This document shows positions 17,942 through 30,141 of a stretch of DNA of 64,000 bases, one piece after another. This DNA is from DATFVA01 sp963743325 (GTDB lineage Bacteria; Bacteroidota; Ignavibacteria; Ignavibacteriales; Ignavibacteriaceae), in contig CAVUOZ010000012.1 in the NCBI GenBank assembly GCA_963743325.1, positions 124,001 to 188,000 of the forward strand, read 5' to 3'. The notes under the pieces were generated by a model, which made no database searches, had not been told where the DNA came from, and saw nothing but the letters and a program-made list of their open reading frames with translations. Position 1 is the stretch's first letter; every line of letters starts with the position of its first letter. A program made the translations under genes and the position numbers.

Positions 17942-18323
17942 TTTTTAGCTAGAAAATAAAAGGAAATATAAGACTAAAGAGATAGGAGTTCAATATAATT
18001 GGTATTCTAAAATTAAAACCGCTTAAACGTTTGTGAGATAATATAAAACGAAGTTTAACACCAGGAATCCCAAAACCGCAAAAATTGCTAATACGATTCT
18101 CCTCTTTCTCTGCCGTGATTTAAATATTTCACCGCCTAAATAAGCATGGTTCTTGTCTGATTTAACAAATCCGAGCATTTTTAATTCTGGTTTTTAATTA
18201 AGCTAATTTATAAAATTTTACCCTGTGCATTCAAGCTCTAAAAAAATCATTTATTTAAAAGCCAAATTTATCGAAAAAGAGTGATTTCCGATGATAATCC
18301 AAAAATATGACCGGCGCGCGTAG
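17942..18323. other. Spacer upstream of miaB
   Basis: Apart from the 51-codon ORF listed separately, this stretch is AT-rich and shows no RNA gene, terminator or convincing repeat. The part from 18179 to 18323 lies between the two small ORFs and appears non-coding. Confidence 0.4.
18023..18178 (-). CDS. Small single-pass membrane protein (51 aa)
   Basis: A 51-residue ORF starting at the ATG at 18176-18178 and ending in TAA at 18023-18025. It has a polar N-terminus (MLGFVKSDKNHAYLGGEIFK), a basic cluster (SRQRKRRI) and one strongly hydrophobic helix (about 29-48), which fits a small inner-membrane protein with its basic side in the cytoplasm. It sits 81 bp upstream of miaB in the same direction. 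No SD sequence is obvious, as is common in this group. No family is recognised. The positive-inside arrangement and helix length argue that it is real, not a chance ORF. Confidence 0.45.
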   Translation of the reverse strand: MLGFVKSDKNHAYLGGEIFKSRQRKRRIVLAIFAVLGFLVLNFVLYYLTNV

Positions 18324-18566
18324 TCATAAGAAGGCGTTTACACTGAACCTGCTGCGTTTGTCTATTTCGTGGGGAACCTGACTGGCTGTATATTGCTTTG
18401 GCATCGAAGCCGCGTAATTTTTGCCGTTCCGTACTTTAAATACAGTGCGTCCGATTCTGCCTCTTAAGATCCCCAGCACCTTTTTCTCTAAATCCGCAAT
18501 TTTATTCCCTTTTTTTTTGTGAACTAAATTTACTGATTTCTTATCTGATGACCATCTGACAGCCAT
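18324..18566 (-). CDS. Short ORF, possibly truncated relative of a phage-like small-protein family
   Basis: An 80-residue basic protein. Residues 32-60 read ILRGRIGRTVFKVRNGKNYAASMPKQ in part, a GxIGxxVFxxxNGK pattern seen at the start of a loose family of longer, phage-associated proteins in Bacteroidota and Ignavibacteria. It ends abruptly (RSRFSVNAFL), where family members normally continue, so a truncated copy is likely. The start codon lies inside an 11-bp tandem repeat in which every unit offers an ATG; only the ATG at 18564-18566 opens this frame. Assignment is tentative and the ORF may be a gene remnant. Confidence 0.4.
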   Translation of the reverse strand: MAVRWSSDKKSVNLVHKKKGNKIADLEKKVLGILRGRIGRTVFKVRNGKNYAASMPKQYTASQVPHEIDKRSRFSVNAFL

Positions 18567-18600
18567 CTAACGGCCATCTAACGGCCATCTAACGGCCATT
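18550..18600. repeat. 11-bp tandem repeat over a start codon
   Basis: Four units of an 11-bp sequence (plus-strand consensus GGCCATCTAAC; first two units diverged) plus a partial fifth. On the minus strand each unit contains ATGG, so ATG codons occur every 11 bases in rotating frames at 18553-18555, 18564-18566, 18575-18577, 18586-18588 and 18597-18599. The repeat overlaps the 5' end of the short ORF at 18324-18566. Copy-number change would alter the leader and upstream overlapping starts but leave the proximal ATG in place. Confidence 0.85.
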
Positions 18601-18680
18601 CTTCCCTCTGTTCTCATAGTCTGTTCCTGTACCTATACCGCCCAAAGATCCTTCGGATAACTGAAACTGTGATCCAATTT

Positions 18681-18755
18681 TATTAGTTTCGGCTAAAGTC
18701 CTTTATTGGAGATATCCTAAATCCACGGCTTAAAAGCCGCGGCAATTCACCTGAA
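18681..18755. repeat. REP-like palindromic element
   Basis: An imperfect palindrome at 18723-18742 (CCACGGCTTAAAAGCCGCGG, 8 of 10 positions paired), preceded by a GGCTAAAGTCC segment (18691-18701). The arrangement of a GGCTAAAGxC half and a CGGCTTAA-type hairpin resembles REP elements associated with TnpA-REP transposases in related genomes. No transposase is encoded here. The identification is by general resemblance only. Confidence 0.4.
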
Positions 18756-18791
18756 TGCTCCCGGTAAGTAAAAACATAAAATTTCAATTTC

Positions 18792-20339
18792 TTATTTTAC
18801 ATGCAGCATCTTTTTAACCAGAGAAACACCATTTAATTCAAGCTTGTAGAAGTATAGACCGCTGTTCAGATTTACAGCATTAAAATTTATTGTGTGATTA
18901 CCAGATTTCATAAATCCATTAAACAGAGTCTTAATCTCCTGACCAAGCACATTATAAACAGATAATCTGACATTTTCGTTCGATGGTATAGAGAAATCAA
19001 TATTAGTTGATGGATTAAACGGATTAGGATAATTCTGTGCAAGTTCGAAGTTAACATGATCTTCTACTTCCGCTTCAACAACTTTGGAGTATTCATATGA
19101 CCCGTTGAAATCAATTTGTTTCAATCTGTAGGAATAATTTCCTGCTTCAAGGTTTTCATCTACATAAGAGTATTCATGGGACTTAGTTGATGTTCCATTA
19201 CCGTTTATGAAAATAATATCAGTCCAATCTGTATTTAAGGTCTTCTTCTGAATCCCGAATCCACGATTGTTGGATTCTGTAGAAGTTTTCCAGCTTATGG
19301 TAACTGAATTATTATTAACGGAAGCATTGAAAGATGTCAGTTCGACTGGAACTACATCACCCCACGAAGTGCTGACCTTTATACCATCAACCTGAACTTC
19401 ATATACCAGGCCGCCCTGACGCAGAGATACAGCACCCACCATTATATCCGTACCGGTGTCGATACTTTCTAAATCAGGTGAATCGGGTTCGGGATCTGTT
19501 AAAACAGGATTTATATAAAGTTTAGCAATATCATCACTACCGTTGGCATCATTTACATATTCATATTTAAGCACCAGCAAGTATGTCACTCCATATGAAT
19601 AAATGCTGGATGTATAAACGACTGCACCGGAAGCAAAACTTAATCCAAATAATAAATTCCCCGAACCATCATCCATTATATATACTCTGCCTCTAAAAGT
19701 TGTGGAGGGGAAATAGGGAGCAAAATGAAAGAAGTAATCTCCGGCAGCGGATGCCAGGGCAACATTAACAAGGAATCCTGCATAAATTGCTCCCTGGTTT
19801 TGCTGACTGAACAATTTATTTACATCTTCTCTCGATCCGCTGCCCCCCGCTAAAGTTACGGAATTCCCGATTCCGGATGCAGTATAACCGGCATAATCTA
19901 AACTTCCTGAAGTCATTAAAAGAATGTTGCCGGTTCCACTATGATTTTTCCATCCGCCATAATTCCTAAGAGTATCTCCGGCAGGATATTCAAAATTTTC
20001 AACTATCGGGAGTGCATACCTAGTACGTATAGTTCCCTGCATTAACGCCGGATTAAAATTACATTGATAAGTATAATCTCCCGCCACTTCTATAACGTAA
20101 GTATATGTGTTACCTATGCCGCTAAATGTATAATTCCAGGCAGAAGCACCTGCAGGAACCGAAGTTGATGTTGTTGTATGAATCCCGCTTATTAACGTCC
20201 ATACAACTGTATCCCCGACATTGCAAACGATATCAGCCGGTGTGAATGTAAAGTCGGCAACATCCACATTAATAGTTTCAGCCGGTGCAAAACCCATTAA
20301 GGTTAAAGAAAGTAAAACTGCCGGTATATATTTTCTCAT
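18792..20339 (-). CDS. Secreted T9SS protein with cupredoxin-like N-terminal domain
   Basis: A 515-residue exported protein: signal peptide (1-20), a plastocyanin-like domain (about 22-108), a concanavalin/jelly-roll-like middle region (about 110-320), a fibronectin-like segment (VELTSFNASVNNNSVTISWKT) and a C-terminal type IX sorting domain (YPNPFNPST near 440, ending LVKKMLHVK). In the cupredoxin domain His54, Cys93 and Met100 occupy copper-ligand positions, but the second His of the CxxH motif is Asn96 (CNFN). A good SD (AAGGGGAG) precedes the ATG. It is probably exported to the cell surface by T9SS; copper binding is doubtful. Confidence 0.85.
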   Translation of the reverse strand: MRKYIPAVLLSLTLMGFAPAETINVDVADFTFTPADIVCNVGDTVVWTLISGIHTTTSTSVPAGASAWNYTFSGIGNTYTYVIEVAGDYTYQCNFNPALMQGTIRTRYALPIVENFEYPAGDTLRNYGGWKNHSGTGNILLMTSGSLDYAGYTASGIGNSVTLAGGSGSREDVNKLFSQQNQGAIYAGFLVNVALASAAGDYFFHFAPYFPSTTFRGRVYIMDDGSGNLLFGLSFASGAVVYTSSIYSYGVTYLLVLKYEYVNDANGSDDIAKLYINPVLTDPEPDSPDLESIDTGTDIMVGAVSLRQGGLVYEVQVDGIKVSTSWGDVVPVELTSFNASVNNNSVTISWKTSTESNNRGFGIQKKTLNTDWTDIIFINGNGTSTKSHEYSYVDENLEAGNYSYRLKQIDFNGSYEYSKVVEAEVEDHVNFELAQNYPNPFNPSTNIDFSIPSNENVRLSVYNVLGQEIKTLFNGFMKSGNHTINFNAVNLNSGLYFYKLELNGVSLVKKMLHVK

Positions 20340-20723
20340 TATAACTCCCCTTTAAATTATTTAGAAGATTTTAAATTCTCTCAACAATCAACGACTTGAG
20401 ATCAGTATTTATTTATTAGGACTACAAAATATTCGTATATTTTAACAACAATTAAAACTGGTTTTATTCAGAGAGTGCTCCTGTAAGTTTCAGAACTTGA
20501 AAAATGAATTTCTTTAGTTATTTCAATGTTTATATGTGTCTGCCCTCTATTACCTTTTAAATAATATAGAATTTATTTATCGTAAGTGCAATAAAAATAA
20601 TAAAATACCCGGTTTTTATAACAAAATTTCTCTGCTCTTTATTATAAATTTTATTACATACTTACATTCCTCGGTTGATATTATTAGCCGGAACTGTTTT
20701 ATGTTATTTTCTGTTCAATTGTC
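20340..20723. other. Divergent intergenic region
   Basis: AT-rich spacer between the minus-strand T9SS gene and the plus-strand epimerase, so it must hold both promoters. A weak plus-strand candidate is TTGATA at 20675-20680 with TTTATG 17 bases on. A 67-codon open frame here is composed mostly of AT-rich codons and is unlikely to be a gene. No RNA gene or repeat was seen. Confidence 0.4.
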
Positions 20724-21650
20724 ATGGCTAAAAAAATAATAATTACCGGTGCTACGGGTTTAATCGGTTCAAAACTTACAAATGAACTGATATCCAGAAA
20801 CTACGAGGTAGTTATTTTTACACGTAATGTTCAGAAGGGAAATATCAGAGTACCTTCTGCTGATAAGTATGTTGAGTGGAATTACCATAAACCTGAAGAA
20901 TGGCAGAACCATCTGGAAGATAGTTATGCAGTCATACATCTTTCCGGAGCAAGTATTGCCGGTAAAAGGTTTACCGAATCTTATAAGAAAAAAGTTAAGA
21001 ACAGCCGAATCATTAGTACACAGAACATTGTGAAGGCAATATCAGCAGCCAAAAATAAACCCAGAGTTTTTCTATGTGCTTCCGGAATTAACTATTACGG
21101 GGATAGCTATGATAAAATTTTGACAGAGGATAATTCAGGAGGCAATGATTTCCTCGCTGGAGTCTGCAAAGATTGGGAATATGAAGCATCAAAAGCGGAA
21201 AATTTTGGTGTACGCCGGGTCAGTATCAGAACAAGTCCGGTTTTAAGTCTGAAAGATGGAATGCTGAAATCTTTAAAGCCTTTATTTAAATCTTATCTTG
21301 GGGCTTCACTTGGCAGCGGTAAACAATGGTTTTCCTGGGTTCATATTGATGATATCATCAATATTTATCTAATGACTCTTGAGGATGTAACTATTTCAGG
21401 ACCTGTAAATGCCTCTTCTCCGGGTCCGGTGAGAATGGATGAATTTGCTGAACAATTTGGAAAAGCTCTTAGCCGACCTTCATTTTTCAAGATTCCCAAA
21501 TTTGTATTAAAGCTAGTCATGGGTGAGGCTGCAGATTTTATTACCGCAAGTCTAAGGGTTATACCTGAGCGGCTGCAAAAGTCCGGTTTCATTTTTAAAT
21601 TCCCTGAACTTCACAGTGCTCTGGATGATATTGTGAAGAATAAAAAATAA
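20724..21650 (+). CDS. TIGR01777-family NAD-dependent epimerase (YfcH-like)
   Basis: A 308-residue short-chain dehydrogenase/epimerase-type protein. The nucleotide-binding motif GATGLIG is at residues 8-14. Family-specific blocks follow: LSGASIAGKRF (about 73-83), then FLCASGINYYGD, DFLAGVCKDWE and FSWVHIDDII, and a C-terminal DUF1731 tail (ITASLRVIPERLQKSGFIFKFP in part). The reaction of this family is not established; the E. coli homologue is YfcH. It heads a three-gene plus-strand island. Confidence 0.9.
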   Translation: MAKKIIITGATGLIGSKLTNELISRNYEVVIFTRNVQKGNIRVPSADKYVEWNYHKPEEWQNHLEDSYAVIHLSGASIAGKRFTESYKKKVKNSRIISTQNIVKAISAAKNKPRVFLCASGINYYGDSYDKILTEDNSGGNDFLAGVCKDWEYEASKAENFGVRRVSIRTSPVLSLKDGMLKSLKPLFKSYLGASLGSGKQWFSWVHIDDIINIYLMTLEDVTISGPVNASSPGPVRMDEFAEQFGKALSRPSFFKIPKFVLKLVMGEAADFITASLRVIPERLQKSGFIFKFPELHSALDDIVKNKK

Positions 21651-21704
21651 CTTTGCGGTCAGATAATATTCATTTAATTTTTTCCACAAATATGAGGTAT
21701 CTTA

Positions 21705-22094
21705 ATGAAAACAGCAGCTTCAGTGTGCCTGTTTATATTACTTGTTTCCTTTTCTGCTTTTAGCCAGCAGGAGGAAAATAAATACCCGAAACTCAAACAA
21801 TATTATTTTGTGATGTTAACTGCAGGACCATACGCCGAAAAAATAGATTCCCTTCAACTGGAAAAAATTCAGGCCGGACATATGGCCAACATCCGTAAAA
21901 TGGCTGAATCGGGAAAACTAATGATAGCCGGACCATTCGGAGATGACGGCAACTGGAGAGGAATCTTCATTATTGATGCAAGGTCAGAAGAAGATGTAAA
22001 GGAATTACTAAAGAACGACCCTGCGATCCAGGCCGGAAGATTAGCTTATGAGATCCATCCATGGTGGACAGAAAAAGGAAGCTGTCTGAAATAA
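21705..22094 (+). CDS. YciI-like protein with signal peptide
   Basis: A 129-residue protein with an N-terminal signal peptide (MKTAASVCLFILLVSFSAFSQ) followed by a YciI-type domain: YYFVMLTAGPY, a His in AGHMANIRKMAESGKLMIAGPF, then GIFIIDARSEEDVKELLKNDPAI. YciI proteins are dimeric alpha-beta folds with a conserved His-Asp pair. Most are cytoplasmic, whereas this one appears exported, possibly to the periplasm. Function unknown. It lies 54 bp after the epimerase gene. Confidence 0.85.
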   Translation: MKTAASVCLFILLVSFSAFSQQEENKYPKLKQYYFVMLTAGPYAEKIDSLQLEKIQAGHMANIRKMAESGKLMIAGPFGDDGNWRGIFIIDARSEEDVKELLKNDPAIQAGRLAYEIHPWWTEKGSCLK

Positions 22095-22227
22095 TATTTT
22101 TCTGTTCTAGCGGATACTTTTCTTTTTGTGAAATAACTAATGATGACGAACGGTTATTACTCCTTTTTACTTTTCTTATCAGCACGATATTTATTATCTT
22201 GCGATAAGCAATATTTAAAGGGTAAAA

Positions 22228-24414
22228 ATGGTAATTAAGCGCACCGGGGAATTTGATCTTGCTTACCGTTTTGTAAATGAAACCAATCAGAATATTTTTT
22301 TGACTGGAAAAGCGGGTACCGGCAAAACAACTTTCCTTAAGTTTCTTCGTGAAAATTCACTGAAGGAATCTATCGTAACGGCTCCTACCGGAGTAGCAGC
22401 AATAAATGCACACGGCGTGACACTTCATTCATTATTTCAGCTTCCATTCGGCATTATACTGCCGGATCGAATGACATTTTTTTTAGGCAGTGATAAAGAC
22501 AATAAACACCCTCTGCTTTCTAAGATCAGGTACAACAGCGAAAAGCTGGATTTGCTGCGCAGGCTTGAGCTGTTAATTATTGATGAAGCCAGCATGGTTT
22601 CATCCTATACAGTTGATGCAATTGACACAATCTTACGTTATGTAAGGAGGAAGCCTTATTACCCGTTCGGTGGTGTGCAGGTCTTATTTATCGGTGATTT
22701 ATACCAGCTGCCTCCCGTAGTGAAAGGGGAAGAATGGGAGATATTACGGGAATATTATTCTTCAATTTTCTTTTTTGACAGCTTTGTATTACGGGAGAAT
22801 TTACCTGTCATAATCGAGCTCAATGAAATATTCAGGCAGCAGGATTCTGCGTTCATTGAAATACTAAACGGAATACGAAATAACAACATCTCCGGGGAAA
22901 ATTTCAGGTTATTAAATACACGACTAATAACCAATTTTCAACCGGCAAATAACCAGGAATATATCACGCTTACCACTCATAATTTTCAGTCGGATGAAAT
23001 AAATCAAAACAGATTAAAGAATATTCGCGGCAGCACTCACACTTATGAAGCTGAAATAATAGATGAATTTCCTGAAAACGCATTCCCGGCGGAAAGATAT
23101 CTCATGCTTAAAGCCGGCGCGCAGGTTATGTTTTTAAAAAACGATACCGAAGGGAAGAAGTACTTCAATGGTAAAATCGGCATAATCACAAATCTTGACG
23201 ATGAAAATATAAAGGTGAAGTGTAAAGACGATCAGAAGGAAATTATTGTAAAAAAAAGCGAATGGCAGAATATAAGGTACAGAACAAACCCTGAAAAGCA
23301 TGAAATTGTTGAAGAAGTGCTGGGGAGTTTTATTCAATATCCACTCAGGCTTGCCTGGGCGATAACTATACATAAAAGTCAGGGATTAACCTTCGACAGG
23401 GTTGTTATAGATGCTGAAAGAGCTTTTGCGAAAGGACAGATTTACGTGGCACTCAGCCGCTGCACTTCACTGGAAGGCCTGGTTCTTAAAACCCCCATTC
23501 ACAGAAATCATCTCGGTGCTCACCAGGATTTTACGGATTGGCAGAACAATAACCTGAATAAAAATATCTCTCAATTGTTTGCCGAATCTAGACAAAAATT
23601 TGCTCTCCAGGGACTGCAGAACATTTTCACATGGGAGGACTGGTATTACAGGCTTAAAGAATTAAAGGAATTCCTGAATGAAAATATTGAGAAAATAAAC
23701 CCGGAAGCTGCAGGCTGGTTAATCGGGTTAATGAACAAGCAAAAGGATCTATACGAGATTGCTGAAAAATTCAAGCAGACGATTGTTGCCCTTAACGAAA
23801 AAAATCCGTTAATTGAGAAAAACGATGTCCTGCAGATAAGAGTAAAAGACGGCGCCGCTTATTTCTATGATGAAATATCAAAATGGAGAGAACTTTTCCT
23901 TGACCACCCCCTGTCTACTGACACTAAAAGAATTGCAGGGAGGTTAGACGAACAGCTTTCAGAATTAAATTCAGTATTAGAAATACTTTTACACAAAATA
24001 AATTACTGTAAGACCGGATTTTTACCTGATACTTATCTAAAGAATTCGATGACTTATAGTGCTAGCAAACAAATTATCCGGACCTCATATTCAAAAAAGA
24101 GTCAGCATGCATTACCTGAAAAAAAGAATACAGTAAAAGTGACTGTCAATTTGTTCAGAGAATTTAAAAGTATCCAGCGGGTTGCCGAAGAAAGAAATCT
24201 TACCACAGGAACAATTGAAAGCCATCTTGCGAAAGCCATAGGAAATAATCTAATTCAGATCGATGAGGTAATTCCCTTTCATGAAGCCGCACAAATTGCC
24301 GCATATTTTCCCGAAGACGTCACAGACATCAGGTTAAGTGAGATAAAAGAAAAAGTGCCGCCGGAAATAAGTTACGGTAAATTGAGGATTGTCATGGCTT
24401 TTCTGCAAAAATGA
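22228..24414 (+). CDS. Pif1-type DNA helicase with C-terminal helix-turn-helix
   Basis: A 728-residue superfamily 1 helicase. Walker A GKAGTGKTT is at 27-35, the Walker B/DEAD-like motif IIDEAS near 118-122, GDLYQLPPV near 156-164, and motifs V/VI in AITIHKSQGLTFDRVVID and QIYVALSRCTSLEGL. The last 90 residues (FREFKSIQRVAEERNLTTGTI onward) form an HTH of the RQC/HTH_40 kind found at the end of bacterial Pif1-like and RecQ helicases. It probably unwinds 5'-3' and may resolve G-quadruplexes or stalled forks. SD AAAGGG precedes the ATG. The gene converges with the rRNA operon. Confidence 0.9.
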   Translation: MVIKRTGEFDLAYRFVNETNQNIFLTGKAGTGKTTFLKFLRENSLKESIVTAPTGVAAINAHGVTLHSLFQLPFGIILPDRMTFFLGSDKDNKHPLLSKIRYNSEKLDLLRRLELLIIDEASMVSSYTVDAIDTILRYVRRKPYYPFGGVQVLFIGDLYQLPPVVKGEEWEILREYYSSIFFFDSFVLRENLPVIIELNEIFRQQDSAFIEILNGIRNNNISGENFRLLNTRLITNFQPANNQEYITLTTHNFQSDEINQNRLKNIRGSTHTYEAEIIDEFPENAFPAERYLMLKAGAQVMFLKNDTEGKKYFNGKIGIITNLDDENIKVKCKDDQKEIIVKKSEWQNIRYRTNPEKHEIVEEVLGSFIQYPLRLAWAITIHKSQGLTFDRVVIDAERAFAKGQIYVALSRCTSLEGLVLKTPIHRNHLGAHQDFTDWQNNNLNKNISQLFAESRQKFALQGLQNIFTWEDWYYRLKELKEFLNENIEKINPEAAGWLIGLMNKQKDLYEIAEKFKQTIVALNEKNPLIEKNDVLQIRVKDGAAYFYDEISKWRELFLDHPLSTDTKRIAGRLDEQLSELNSVLEILLHKINYCKTGFLPDTYLKNSMTYSASKQIIRTSYSKKSQHALPEKKNTVKVTVNLFREFKSIQRVAEERNLTTGTIESHLAKAIGNNLIQIDEVIPFHEAAQIAAYFPEDVTDIRLSEIKEKVPPEISYGKLRIVMAFLQK

Positions 24415-24555
24415 GACCCAGTAAAACGAAGATTGAATATTCCTGAAAATTGTAGATGTGAAGCTCCAATTATCAGAATATTCAGAAAGAACTGCTTTCA
24501 TCTTATATCGCAAGACCCATAATTTATTCCCGGTTTATTTCAGATTATATATAAA

Positions 24556-24585
24556 AAAACCCCGGACAATAATGAACGGGGTTTT
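24556..24585 (-). terminator. Terminator of the rRNA operon (bidirectional)
   Basis: A 9-bp stem (AAAACCCCG at 24556-24564 paired with CGGGGTTTT at 24577-24585) with a 12-nt loop and T-rich flanks on both sides. It follows 5S rRNA on the minus strand and also lies 140 bp after the convergent helicase gene, so it can serve both transcripts. Confidence 0.85.
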
Positions 24586-24596
24586 ATAAATTAAAA

Positions 24597-24713
<117 letters not shown>

Positions 24714-24736
24714 TTTAAACTTTTCAAAAAACAAAA

Positions 24737-24750
24737 GAAAGATTGAAAGA
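24737..24750 (-). other. 23S processing stem, 3' arm
   Basis: A 14-nt sequence between 23S and 5S rRNA that is exactly complementary, in the transcript, to 27907-27920 upstream of 23S. Such a stem joining the two ends of pre-23S is the usual RNase III target. Confidence 0.7.
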
Positions 24751-24795
24751 ACCAAGCCTGAAACAGAAAGGTACAAACTGTGAATAAAAATTAAA

Positions 24796-27816
<3,021 letters not shown>

Positions 27817-27906
27817 CGAAAATTTTTATACACAGATAGTCTGTGCTCTTTCTGTTTTTTTATGGCTCAGTAAAATTTTTCCGATATTATCAGAAAATAT
27901 TTTTAC

Positions 27907-27929
27907 TCTTTCAATCTTTCAAAGAACAA
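27907..27929 (-). other. 23S processing stem 5' arm with boxA-like site
   Basis: In the transcript this reads TTGTTCTTTG followed by a 14-nt arm that is complementary to 24737-24750. The GTTCTTTGA core matches boxA-type antitermination signals placed before 16S and 23S genes; the same core occurs in the 16S leader at 29919-29928. Confidence 0.6.
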
Positions 27930-27952
27930 TTTCCCGATGAATCGGGGATTTG

Positions 27953-28025
27953 TGGAGCTAATCGGGATCGAACCGATAACCTCCGCCTTGCAAGGGCGGC
28001 GCTCTCCCAATTGAGCTATAGCCCC
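27953..28025 (-). tRNA. tRNA-Ala (TGC)
   Basis: 73-nt cloverleaf on the minus strand from GGGGCTATAGCTC to AGCTCCA. The anticodon loop CTTGCAA gives anticodon TGC. GGTTCGATCC forms the T loop. It is in the 16S-23S spacer, the usual place. Confidence 0.95.
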
Positions 28026-28090
28026 AAAAACTTATTATAGTTTTATGGGGTTTAGGCTGATATTAAATTATTAACACACACCCATGGATG

Positions 28091-28164
<74 letters not shown>

Positions 28165-28241
28165 AGTCCTAGTTTATTAAATTAAAAAAAGAACATAATA
28201 AACCGAGCCGGATTCTTGTAGTCAGACTCGTTAGAAAAAAA

Positions 28242-28251
28242 AGAGTGAGTG
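28242..28251 (-). other. 16S processing stem, 3' arm
   Basis: Ten bases (AGAGTGAGTG on plus) just after 16S that are exactly complementary to 29907-29916 in the 16S leader, consistent with an RNase III stem around pre-16S. The arm is short, so chance is not fully excluded. Confidence 0.5.
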
Positions 28252-28282
28252 TTCTAACTGTAGTAAACGGTTTTGATTACTC

Positions 28283-29818
<1,536 letters not shown>

Positions 29819-29906
29819 GTAAAGTTTGATTTAATGGCTTGTAATCTGGCGTATATAAATCATTAAGTACGCTTTGTTGAAACCATTTAACTGACGAGTT
29901 AAATGT

Positions 29907-29928
29907 CACTCACTCTATCAAAGAACTA
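29907..29928 (-). promoter_or_regulatory. 16S leader boxA-like site and 5' processing arm
   Basis: Transcript order is AGTTCTTTGA (complement at 29919-29928), like boxA antitermination signals, followed by AGAGTGAGTG (29907-29916), the arm complementary to 28242-28251. Repetition of the GTTCTTTGA core before 23S supports the boxA reading. Confidence 0.55.
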
Positions 29929-29970
29929 TTCAAAATTTTTAATTGAAACCTTCATTAAAGAAGGGTTATA

Positions 29971-29999
29971 AATTTACTTCCTCTTACATCGAATGTCAA
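29971..29999 (-). promoter_or_regulatory. Downstream rRNA promoter (P2)
   Basis: TTGACA (complement of 29994-29999), 17-bp spacer, TAAATT (complement of 29971-29976). The exact -35 and ideal spacing point to a strong sigma-70-type promoter about 150 bp before mature 16S. Confidence 0.65.
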
Positions 30000-30081
30000 G
30001 AGTGTTATTTATCATTTCAATTTTAATTACCTGATTTTGCCATTTTTTCGATGTCAAAATCATTTCTAAATTAGCCTTTCA

Positions 30082-30109
30082 AATATATGGGATTTATCCA
30101 AAATGTCAA
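30082..30109 (-). promoter_or_regulatory. Upstream rRNA promoter (P1)
   Basis: TTGACA (complement of 30104-30109), 16-bp spacer, TATATT (complement of 30082-30087). The -10 region extends to TATATTTG, matching the TAnnTTTG element of Bacteroidota promoters. The -35 lies in an inverted repeat (TGTCAA...TTGACA, 30104-30120). Confidence 0.65.
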
Positions 30110-30141
30110 GTTTTTTGACAATTTAAAATCCTTTTTTATAA

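Larger units (their letters stand above)
29819..30141 (-). other. rRNA operon leader and promoter region
   Basis: No gene is present between 16S and the SLBB gene. The stretch holds the rRNA leader with a boxA-like site and 5' processing arm, plus two promoters listed separately. Confidence 0.7.

Noticed and set aside
20536..20739. 67-codon plus-strand ORF in the divergent spacer
   Set aside because: Composition is that of AT-rich non-coding DNA, it overlaps the epimerase start, and no signal, motif or SD supports it.
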